From: Pomacea canaliculata
Taxonomy: Eukaryota; Mollusca; Gastropoda; Architaenioglossa; Ampullariidae
Direction of reading: 5' to 3'
Length of the DNA stretch: 64,000 nt
Assembly (NCBI RefSeq): GCF_003073045.1
Contig: NC_037590.1
Span: 1,178,001-1,242,000 of the forward strand
Made by a program: the position numbers and the translations under genes
Notes under the pieces: generated by a model
Databases searched by the model: none
What the model was told of the DNA's origin: nothing
What the model saw: only the letters and a program-made list of their open reading frames with translations
Part shown: piece after piece, positions 12,901 to 24,900 of the stretch
Layout: each line of letters starts with the position of its first letter
How positions within the stretch are numbered: position 1 is the first letter of the stretch

Positions 12901-15900
12901 AAGGTCAAGGCCTTCTCCCTCTGACCGTAGCCGTGCCGTACGTCACGCTCTTGCTACGTCACGTGACGTCGGCTTGAGTGCTGTGTGCTGCCGGTGGGAG
13001 CTCTGGGGGTGCTCTGGTCGGGCCCCTCCCTTCCCTGTCCAAGGTTTTGGCGTGAAAAGCGTTCACGCGCCTTGGCATGGGCTGGGTGTCGTGGGCGCTG
13101 ACGATTGGTCACAGCCCCTGGGCGACAGGAAATGACCCCCAGAGAGCAGCGTCCCTCGTGGCAGTTCTGACCTGGGCTCGATGGAGAGAGGAGCGTATTG
13201 TGTTTGAGAGGACGGCGGGAGACCGGGCCATTGTGGGCAGTTTAGGCTGCGCCGTTTTACCCAGGCCGTTTGAGTTTCCCTTGGAAAGTGTCCGCGGACT
13301 TCCAAGGGAGAGTTTCTGCCATTCCCGTTGTGGAGGGCAGCTGACCGTCGGGTACCATCACAAGCCGATTTGGGTTAGTAGAGTCGATTTTCTTTTAGTT
13401 CTACACGTTTCCAGTCTATGGGGCCCTTAGTTGGGGATTGGAGTGTGAATGGGTTGATCTTTATGTGTTAACGACTATGTTCACGATTTTTTATGTTTTA
13501 TTTTTTTTTTATTTTTTTTTTGAGTGTAAGACTTGTGTCCGGTTAGAATGGCTTTTGTATTGGCCGGGTCGCAGCGCATGTGGCGCGCACCCGTGTTTTA
13601 TTAAATGGATTTGTATGCTTTAGGACCGGCGCTGTAACGGTCACATGCTTATACGTGTGCTAGAATATGTGTGTAGAAACTGTGCAGTTGAGGAAGAGCT
13701 GCCTGTTTATCGGAGGAACTGTTTTTTTTTTTTTTTTCTCTACAGGCTTTTATCTGTTCTACATGTTCGCCATATTTTTCAACGTCTTCGTATGTCGCAT
13801 CTTCATCGTATTCGACAGACTATATATGTTCTTCGTCGTCGACGTCTCATCCGCCATTGTTTCAACCAGCCACCCTGTACCCACGTCATCTCATCGGCGT
13901 GTGAACACGTGATCTCGCTGCGCGGGTGTGCGGCCAGCTTAAGTGGAGCAGCCAGGGCTAGGACCGGCGAGCAGGGGTTCACGTGACCAACGGCCTACCC
14001 ACCTCTCGTACCTGGACGCGAGGAGGGAGGGGGGTGCCAGCTGGAGGAGAAGAAGACTGGTGTTTCTGCTGATTATATGAACACTGTGAGCGAACACTTG
14101 ACTGGGCTGTATCCCAGTGGTATTTTATTTGTAACCTCTTTGCGGGGAGGCAGTCCCCTGGTTGTTTATATATTCATTTTGACGAGTACTCGTGGGGGTA
14201 TTTTTTTGTTTTGATCCGTTTTTCTGTGGGTGTGTGTGGGTGTATGTGTATGCGTGTTTATACTTGTTATTAAAACTGCGTGCTTGTATCGTTTTTCCCG
14301 TCTTTGTCGTGGTTTGTGCCGTGCACGGGTTTCGAGAGGTAAGTCGTAGACTGCCTCCGGCCGAGTGTCTGTGCGTGTCTGGCCGGCTGTGTGAGCGGCT
14401 GTGCGCGTGCTTCTGGCGAGGCTGGGGGTGGAACGCGACAGGCACACAAAATTGTAATCATATTCAGAAAAAAATTGAGTGAACACTCCAACATAGTTAC
14501 TTCCTCACTACAAGTTGACAAGACATTAACCGACCTCTTTTTTTTGTACACTGTCCTTCTCCTTCTCTTTGTCATTTTCATCATTCTTTCCCTCCTCCTC
14601 TTTTTCTCGCTGCTGAGACACAAAATTCAGGTAAATCATCGATGATCACTGATCAACGAAAAGGTTTGCAAGAGCTACTATTCACAATCTTAAATGTAAA
14701 ACAATAGGTTGATAATGCAGACCTGCTCCACACACTTATCAGTAAGAAGAAGTCTATATAGAAAGATGAACACACACACACACATGAATAAATCAAATTC
14801 ATCTAGAGCAGTGGTTCTTTGACTTAACCTGGGTTCGATCGAACCCTAGAGGTTCAGTGAGTCGGTCTCAGGGGTTTGGCGGAGCCTCCGCCACGGAGGT
14901 CAAGACACACCCGCAATTAGTGATGACACTAAAGAAGGGTTCGGTGAATGTGCATATGAAACTTGTGGGTTCGGTACCTCAAACAAGGTTAAGAACCACT
15001 GATCTAGAGCATTCTGATTGCTGTGGTAACTTACTGCAGCTGCCATGGTTTCTGCCTCTTCCTCTTTTTCTTGCTCTGAAAGCAAGGCTTTGGTGAGGCG
15101 TGCAATTAGCTGAGATTTTAGGCCCTTAGCACTCAGGTTCCTGCTGTCCAGTTCATCGCGTAGTTCCTGTAGCTAACAGTTTAATAAAAATAATAAATGC
15201 AAAATTTGTAAAGCGCATAATAACACTCCTAAGGAGCATGCTCTTAGCACTTACAAGAACGAAACATGGACAGCATACAAGGGACAGGAAAATAAATAAT
15301 ATACGAACTATAAAAGAATCAACAACCATACTAAAGAAGTCATATCGACAAACTGTACAGTCATGTAGCGAAAGTGTTGGTGAAGTGAGATTTGCAAAAA
15401 ATTAAGAACAATTATAAAATTCAGAGAGATTTTGAAAATATAAACCAAGACAAACACAATAAAAGATAATAGATAATAATAGAGGGAAATCTAAAGTGAG
15501 ATTAGGTTTTGGAAAATAGAAAACAGAACGAGCAGTAAGAATTCTAAGGTAATGGCGGAGAACGTAACCATTACAGTAAAGTCCCCAGAAACAGAAAGCA
15601 AAGTAGTTACAAGCAGTAAAAAGCAGCAACAAATGAAAGTTTAAGAGAAACAAATACAACTTGTAACTAAAAGAAATCTATGGATACAGAAAAGCAAAGA
15701 TGTTGCACAAGAAAGCAGAAAAATTACTGGAGAACAAAGTAACTCAGCCTGTCAAGCGCAGCCTTGTTTCCACAAGGACCAAGTTTACCAAAGCCTATAC
15801 ACACACACATATATATGCACACATATATATATTAGGCAATATACATACACACACCTCTATGTTGAACTATATCTTCAGCTTGATTCTTACATTCGAAGAG

Positions 15901-18900
15901 TCAAAACAACACAAAAGAAGACTGTGCCAGCAACAGAAATGACACTTGTTCATCTTGTAACAATAACAACAATAACAACCGACTTTATTAATCCCAACAG
16001 GCAATTTAGATGGGAGCTGTGCCCTTTTTCCAAAATATATGTATATGGGGAAAAAAAACAAAAAAACACACACACATGCACACCTACCCATCACACACAC
16101 ACACTGCTGATAGTTCATCTGTGATTGAGTAGCTGAACTGCGGATGGCACAAAAGATTTCAGGTGCCTATTGCTTTTGCATACTGGCATGGCATAGCGTT
16201 TACCGGAGCTTAATAAAACAAATTCTCCCGTTAGCACATGTTCAGGTATTGACAGAATGCGGGAAGCTTTCCTAACTAGTTGTTGATTACAGAGGGAAGT
16301 AAAGTCCCTCTGTTTAATACCAATTATCTTGGAACAGATGTGAACAATGTTATTCAAACTGTTCCTATCATGGACAGATAGATTATGAAACCAGCATACA
16401 AATGAGAAAGATAAAAGACTCAATAAAAGATTGGTAAAAACGACCTAAAATTGCTCTGCTAACGGAGAAGCTATTTAACTTCCGCAAAAGGTACATTCTT
16501 TGCTGGCCACGTTTGACAATGTGTTCAGTGTTTAGAGTCCATTTAAGCTGGCAATCAAAAACAGTTCCCAGGTACCTGAAAGAGGTGACAGTTTCAACAG
16601 GTTTGCTATGTATCACACTGGGAGCAACAAACTAATCTTTGATTCTCCTAAAATCTATGTTCAATTCCTTTGTTTTGTCTACATTTAACTCAAGAAAGTT
16701 CTCATCGCACCACTGTACAACTGTTTACTGTTACCTTCAAAGTCTTTGGGTCCAGTTTGGAGAAATGTGTTGGTTCATTCTTCTGCACGCCAGGATCCTC
16801 TGAATCCTGCTGAGCAAATAAAAAAAGTATGAAGAAGCAGCTTCTCGAAAGGTCAAGACTACTTCAAGCAGCTGTGGCCTCTGGCCGAGATACAACTTCC
16901 ACAAGACACTCGCTGCATCACCTCCTCCAAGCAGACAGGCACGAGTCCCGGACCCCAACAAGTTGCATTAAGGTCTATATTTGACAAGAATCTACACCAA
17001 TCACATTTGTCCACAGGAATCCACACCGATCACATTTGTAAGCATTTTACCTATGCCACACACTTCCTCTCTTTTTGCTATGTGACTTATGCTACCATCC
17101 ACCTGCAAAATGAAGTTCAGAGAAAACGATATAAGCATAGATTCACAACACTTTCTCTACACCTGGTCGTCCTAGTCTTCTGACGATCTTGTTTGTCTTG
17201 TGCAGTGGCTTGCGGACTATCTGCTGACGTCACTTCCACCTGCTTTCATTCACTCACAACCTTGCCCATTCTCAATGTGCTGGGCAGCAGTAACTGCAGG
17301 CCCAGCAAACCTACTCCCAACATTCAGGACAAAGAAATATGCGAAGGGAACCACCACTCTGACAAGTAAAATGCCACAGTTTTGGCCCAGTAATATTTCT
17401 GGTTTTATCTGATCATTACCAAGTAATTTTTATGGGAAATTAATACAGTTCTGCAATTGCAGTGGCACAAATAAAATTAGGAAAATGGAGGGTAGGGGGC
17501 ACAGGTGCGACACCATCAATGTGTCAAAACATCTTGATCAGTACTGAGAGATATTTAAAATACTAAATCTCAATGGCATCTGCTGCAGATTTGAGAGCTC
17601 CATAACTGAATGTGAAAACCAGCCTTTAGGAAATGCTAAAATATGGAAATCAAGGAGAGAAAATATAACAAGCTTGAGAAACAAGGATTCTGTCAGTAAA
17701 TTATGACTGAACAAAGACAGAAAAAAAAAAAGTCAGACGAAAGACCACTGACACCTAACAAAAAGGATCAATTTGCAGTAAATAAGAAGGCAAAGAGTAA
17801 CTTAAGAAATTCAAAGCTGACAACAATGTAAAGGTTGAAATTCCATATTTGTGGTTGGACAAGGGGAGCAGAAAGATATAATTATTGTCAAGCAGCAGTG
17901 ATAAAAGACAGTTTGGTGGAACAACAGTTAATGCCTGTCACCACTACAGTCAGGATTGGCTGTTCTAGTTCAGGTATCGTCTCAGAGGCACTCTTCTTTC
18001 TCTGCATGTGGCAACTGCTTTGCCCTGATATAGCCTTAGTTGCTGGCTCAGAGTAAAACACTAATTATTCATCCCCTCATCCCCACAACTACCAAAAGTA
18101 AAGATGCCGTTTGTACACTCAAGATTTTAAGGGATGGACTGGAGGCCAAGATCAGGTTAGGGGTGGGAGGTAAAGATGTGTGAGTGGTGATTCCCTGCCT
18201 GCGGATCAGTGATGAATGACAGCTCCTCAAAGAAGAGCTGCATTGCAGTAAGTTAAGGGGACAAAAAGAGCATGAGGAAAAAATGCCTGCTGATCGTCTG
18301 CATCCTCGGCTGTGGGATTCAGTTTCTTGTGCAGTTTCTGCATGTAGGATTTCTGCAGGCCTGTCCACTCCAGCCTGGTTGGGGAGCAGCGCCAAACGTC
18401 TGGCAAGAAAAGTACGACAGTTTCAACCCGCACTGGCTTGTCGCGGGTCTCAGCACGCAGGTAGCGGATCTCTGCAAAGCGATACCTGGGGAAAAAGTAG
18501 GTCTAGTGGCTAGAGGCCACATCATGGAGGCTCCACAAAAACAGACGAACTGGATGGGACACAGTGTAAAACACACAGCCCAGGGGACTCCCCCTACAGG
18601 TAATGACAAACAAACAGGGACAACATGGCAACTATCACTGTCAATTGCAAAAATAGCAGACATACATGATGCAGCAGACAAATATGATTATATGTGTTTT
18701 TATATATATATTCATGCCAAAAACAACACTGATTTGGAAGTTAATACATCTGCAGTTTTTATCGTCCACTGAAAAAGAATATACAAGCAATAAAAATTAT
18801 TGAAAAACTCACAACATTGGCTCTGTCTGTCTAACTTCCTTAAATAAGGTATTAAATATAATAAAGTCAACTACTTTTCATTATTGTCTACCCATTCTGT

Positions 18901-21900
18901 TCTCTCCAAATCAAATTGCGCATTAAAAAAAAAATTCTATTGAATGTTTTCTTTCCCATCTCTGTAATAGAGTTCTTGAAGACTACACATTTTTTGTTCT
19001 TTAGAATAATAAGAACAAAAGACGGGTATTTTCATGTTATCAGGTATTCCAAACTAAGGCCTGCAAATGTTATGTTTGATCCAGTTTCCCATGCTTATAG
19101 TCTGGGTGAGTTGCTTCAAGGGGAAATGAAGTTGCATAGAAACAACTTATTATTCTTTGGTGTCAGGTGTTTTACGTCGTAATATTGTGTAGTAAATTAT
19201 TAATTAGTGAATGAAGTCACCCTCATAGTCCGCAAAAGTGTTGCAAAAAAATCACCCTATGGCATGATCACAAAAGCATTGTGCTTCAGTTATACACTTC
19301 AAACCTCAAATATTACATGATAAATCAAAAGAAAACGGCTTAATTTCAAACTGCTTTCAAACGGTGCAGTAAATTCTTCTTAGCTGAGAAACTATTGAAG
19401 TTGAGATGAAAACTAATTGACATTTTTTGACACAAAAAAAAAACACAAATCAAAGGGAAAAGTTGTTATCAAGGTAGATTTTATGCACCCAACTGTCAGT
19501 TGGAATATAATTTACATGCAAATTTAACTGGCTTTTACAGAGCAAATTAGGCAAATTTATGATTGGTCATATTTTTTGCAACATTCACGATCTTTCAGTT
19601 TGCCTTCCAAGAAATACTCTTTATTCTTTAGTAAATTTTCTTCACTAATCACCTAATGACATGATCATAGGAGTTTACTACCCTTGAAAATTTGGCTGTA
19701 GAACTGCTAAGAACAACATCATTCACCCAGCATACCCTTAAAAAGCCTTCACACTATTAGCTGATGATCAGTTCTATTCTACAGCTGCTTGCAGTACGAT
19801 GGTTCTGCTTGTCACTTATTTAGGTGCACTATCAGCCATGCTGGTATATACACTACACAATCTTACTATTTGATCTAAACTTGCATTCAATGTAGAACTG
19901 AACAGTAATTTTCTCTACCAAAAATTGTTAGTCATTATACAACCTTGACAGCTACAGAGATTTTTCAGTTCTCGCACAAAAACTTTATTATGAAGTGAAA
20001 TGAACTGCAATGTTTCAAAGTATTTTTTTAAAAAGTACAAACGGCAAAGCTGCAAGACATACAAAGTGAACTGCCTTGAACATGACAGTTCAACAGCTCT
20101 TATTGTTATCTTCCCATTAATACTAAAACTAGGCTTTTATGTCAAAAAAGAAGTTATTAATGCTTTTGTGATTTTTTTTAAAGAGTTAAAATTTTAATAC
20201 ATGGCACTAACGATAACTTAAAGTTCACATTGCACAGCATCGATTCTAATTCACTTAGAAACTTGATTTTTGTACCAAATATGGATATATCTTTAGCATC
20301 TTTAGTATTCAAATAGTCAGTTGGTAAAATTTTAATTTTAGTTTGGGATCCCTAACTTATTTTCTGAAGCAAAATGATACAGATCCTTTACTACACTTCG
20401 CAAAAAATATTGACTACATTGTGTATTCCTTAACAACAACACTCAAGAAGACTTGCACACACATACAAACAGGGTTTTAACCCACTAAAAAGAGCTGACA
20501 TAAGAAACTCAAAGGCTAAGTATGGGGAATGAGGCCTCTGTATTTCTGGTACAAGATGTGGGAAGGCTAAGAGATGATATGAAACACTCTCCTGTCCCAA
20601 GGGAATGGTGGAAGGTCACCAACTCACCACTGAGTGCACTTGGAAAGGTCAATCCCCGTCAAAGCTTTGGTAGTTCGGATGGCAGTCTTGATCAGCACCT
20701 GTGGATTTTCATTTGGCCCGTCGCCGTCAAGGGATGGTGACCACGGCCCACCAATAGCCATGGGCTCATTCTTACCCCGGGTACCTACAAGAAACTGAAG
20801 TAACCGAGTTGGATGCTGAAAAGACTCTTGATGTTCACCATTCTCCTGGGCCAATGCACATGACTTGCTGTAGAGCTCCTCCATGCTTGGACAAGCCAGC
20901 AGCATCACCTGTTGCACAATACTTTCATGTCAGTCTTCTGTGTACAGGAAAGTACAGTATTCATTATTGAAAAGCAGTTTTACATCAACACTTAGTGTCC
21001 TCAAATGTCTTGGAGTTACAATGTTAATGTTCACAACAGAAATAGAGACAGAGAGTGGTGTCTCTTCACCTAACAGGCTTGAGGGGGCCAGCTCTCTGCA
21101 TTTTTGTTTTCTTCTTGGATTTTTTTGTGCTTGTAGTGCCTATTGTACCAATCTGCACTTTTTTCCCGATGTCATCGACATTGTGTTTGTTTACTTGCCT
21201 GCTGATTTTATTTATTCCTCTGCTAATATCAACTTTCTCATTGACGTTAATCATCTCTGGCTAACACCATCACAGTTTCTTCCCTTTTACATGTTCTCCC
21301 TGGGATTGATGTTACATCAATACCAGTCATACATTTCAACATCGTACTTCAATTCTGGCTTCATCTGGATATTCTCCTGACGTTGATCTACATGTTTGAT
21401 TATTGATATATTCTGCTCCAGTCTAATGACTGTACCTCTTGTCAAATTGACATTTTGATCTATGAATGTCATCCAGCAGAAGAACGATCTAGCTTTCCTG
21501 TTAACTTTACATAAATTTTGTTCAACAAAAGTAATTACATTCACATAGTTCTGTGAAGAGTTTCTATCCCTATACCCCAGCCCTGACACACCACCTTACA
21601 ATAGGAGCAGTGATGAAATGTCAACAGGTTGTGACATCATATCCTTCTTAATATAGAAATTACAGCACAACTGTCCCTGCTAGAGAAGCATCACATTTTC
21701 TTTTGTGGTTATGTAGTAAAATAAAAATTATAATATGTAGTGCAGAGAAAATTATGGTATGTAGTACAACAAAAAATTATGAAATGCAGTAAAGTGAAAA
21801 TAATGATACAACCACGAACTTGTATAACTGGACTGCTGGCAGACAAATTTTTCCCAGTTAAATACTAGAACGAGGCAGGTTTGTACAAAGCTTACAGTTT

Positions 21901-24900
21901 AGTCACATATTGTTTAGGCTCGCCGAGACTAACAGCGGAGAACTTTGCAATAGGCTAAGCATTGGTCTGGGCAGACAGACAGCAATCCACCTATACACGT
22001 CCAAGATACAACTCTAACTGGCTGACCTTGGCAGAAAAGCTGTGATCAGCATCTGGAGGGTCCAGTACAGCAGACTCAGGGTTAAGAGAAGTAACTTCTT
22101 TGTGCATAACATGGAACTTGCATGACTGGCCTAAGGTGAAGGGACGCTGCAGAGGCAGATTATCCACCCAGGGAAAGCTTGCATGGAAGAAGTCACTAGG
22201 TATATACATGTTGGAGTATTTTGTCTTCAGCACCATCACCCCAGCTTCTGGCCTTGTAATGATCCAACAAAAAAAAAAAAAGAAATCATAGAAGCCACAG
22301 GTAATGTAAAATGAAAGCATAGAAACTACAGGTAATACAGAATAAATTCAGAATGTAAAACAGCTTTTGCAAACAGAATGACAAAGAACAACTTAAATAT
22401 TCAAAAAGAATGATAAAGATTGACTAATTTTAGAAACCATACAGTCTTCACGTCATGCAGCTTGCAAGCTCAATGCTAGGGTCAATAAAATTAAACCCTT
22501 AACAAAGAAATAATGTAAAATGACTGTACATGAACGAACAGACAGATTCAACTTCTTACATATTCAGTGTGGCCTGAGGTGCCTGCACCACATATCTAGG
22601 TGGAGGGCGTGATGTTTTTCGTTTTGGACTCCTAGGTCGGCTGCTTGATGGAGAGGAAGACCGAGAACGGCGACGGGAATCTCGTTTCTCTCTACGATCA
22701 CGGTCTCGATCACGCCCACGATCTCGCTCCCGTTCTCGATCTTCACTGTATCTCGAAGACTCGCTGTAAGTCTGCCGCCCAGTGCTTGTTCCCCCACGAA
22801 TTAAACCTGAAAAAAAAATCTTAGAATCTTAGCATGGAAACCAGCTTTGTGCTTAAGTATAACTGCTTAGATCACATTAGTGTTGGTAGGAAATGTTGCA
22901 TAACTCAGTTGCACAACACATTATGAACAATCTTTGTTCCACTAATGTTGGTGGGGTCAGATAATAAAGGCTACACCTTCTCCCCTTGTGCTGCTTCAAA
23001 ATGTTCCTCTTTGTGTTCTCTGTATTTGTTTTTATTCATTATTAGTACTGTTGTTTATTCTTTCATAGTTATTTGTTTGTTTTCCTGTCCCTTTTATGCT
23101 GTCCATGTCTTGCTCTTGTTCTCAGGTGCTTAGAGCACTTATCAAATTTTGTATTATTATTATTATTTGCACAACAAAAGCAAATTCTTATGCATCCCTT
23201 GGAACTCTGGTTCTATAAAGAACAAAGTGCATCTCATTAGTGCAGAATTATTATTACCTAATAATACAACAATACAACACAGCACCACAAACCCACCTCT
23301 TCCCCTTCCAGCCTGGCTCAGAAGAGCTCTCGGTTGGCTAGCAAGAGAGTTAATAAGACTGGCACTGTTCATTGCTGCCATGGCACCAGCCAACTGCATC
23401 GGGTTAACTCCTCCTATCAGGCCCCCTGTGTTTATCCCTGGGGCCACACCCAGGGCACCCAGGCCCATTGTCTTTGCTGCCTGTTGCATGGCTGCTAGTT
23501 GCTGGGTGGCTGTGTTGGCCACTGCTGTGACACCAGATGCCTGAAGAAAAAGCATTCATAGCACTAATGTCAAATGTATCTAGAAATTTATTCAAAAATT
23601 AAAGCCTACTACTTGTTACAAACATCTCAAAAACAGAAACCTGATCTTCTGCCAACAACTAATATATCATGTGATATATATCATTACCTTCTCTGCGTTA
23701 AATTGTAAATTTAAATAAATGGTAACTGGAAAAATCTTCCAAAACTGATGTGACTGGGTAGAGGGAGTGAAAAATGCTGCACAATAATGAGGAAAATTTA
23801 GTCTGGAAATATGTTTTTCCAAACTGTTCTTAAAATTAGGATACACTTTGGGTGCTATATATGTAAATTTATCAAATTTTTTTTTTTTAAATGTTCAACA
23901 GAGACATTGGAATTATAAGAAACTTCTGCAAAAGATGCAACATGCACCTGAGAAAAAATATATACCACTAAATATATTTAGCAAATTAGCATAAAAAAAG
24001 CCACAAGAAATATGCTGCGACTCTGACCTGACTGTTTAAAACTTGTACACGTGTGGCATTCCACTTGAATGGCATGGCTGGGTTGTAGGAAGCCTCCACA
24101 AACACCCTGTCTCCTACTTTTGGTGCTATCCCTTTAACACAACTGTAAGTGTGCAAGACAAAAACAAGTGAACAGGAAGAAACCCTGACAACCTGACTAA
24201 ACTGCTCACTGGTCTTGGCAAAGTTTCCTTTCATTTTCAGTGTTTGCTATTTCTCTTTTGCCTTCTTTACCAAGTGAACAACATAGATGAAAATACTTCC
24301 CTTACACATTTGGAATGATAGTTGTCTAAACAGCAGGTGCAATCTGCTGTGGCCACACAAGCAACAATTGCAAAATCAAATATATTAACATCCAGCATTA
24401 TGTACCAAATATTTTCCATCCAAATCAATGTGCACATCCTTTTATCAACAAATAAGCATCTGAAGTGCCTATTTTGTTTCGTTAAACATGTGAATAATAC
24501 TAAAAGCTAAAAAGTTTTCCTTTACCTGCTTTGAAAAAAGACATCTTCATCAATGAAGCCAAAGTTATCATGAAGTTTAGTGACGGTTCCTGTAAAAACT
24601 CGTTGTTTCTGACTGGCTGCAGCATTTGCTGCTTGAGCAGAGGCCTGGTTGGGACGAGCTGTGGGGTAGCTTACAGTAGCCACTTGTGAACTTCCCCCAC
24701 CCAGTGTGGTAGGCAGAGCCATTCCTGGTTGAGACAGTGCAACTCCAGCAGCAGCTGTCTGCAACCCTGCCTGAAAAAAAAAGAAAAAAGAAAACTGTGC
24801 ACCCACAGGCAACTAGCCACTTAATGTTTTGACTTTGAATGCATGGTATGATTTCATAACAAACTCTTAACAAATAATATAGGACAATGGAAAATACCAA

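Larger units (their letters stand above)
7801..14441 (+). mobile_element. Long-LTR Ty3/Gypsy-like retrotransposon, broken, young
   Basis: Two direct LTRs of about 1.63-1.66 kb bracket 3.35 kb. LTRs begin TGTCGCG and end CGCGACA. A primer-site-like TGGTGGAGATGCGGGG follows the 5' LTR and a G8 purine tract (AGGGGGGGGATA) precedes the 3' LTR. Parts in order: gag-like with zinc knuckle, protease-like, integrase zinc-binding-like, then an RNase H-tail-like stretch (EDNVEADFLSRS) near the 3' LTR. It looks broken: the set of pol parts is incomplete. The LTRs are nearly identical, differing mostly by one-base lengths, so the insertion is recent. No clear target duplication. It is GC-richer than its surroundings and lies in a CCAR1 intron. 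Confidence 0.85.

Noticed and set aside
13063-14645. Several open frames inside the LTRs on both strands
   Set aside because: They recur in both LTRs and have no domain; they are LTR sequence, not genes.
18272-18772. 166-codon plus-strand open frame
   Set aside because: Antisense to a CCAR1 exon and running into its intron; no homology or splice support.
22564-22797. 77-codon minus-strand open frame
   Set aside because: Wrong frame over the Arg/Ser-rich CCAR1 exon; the spliced phase uses another frame.
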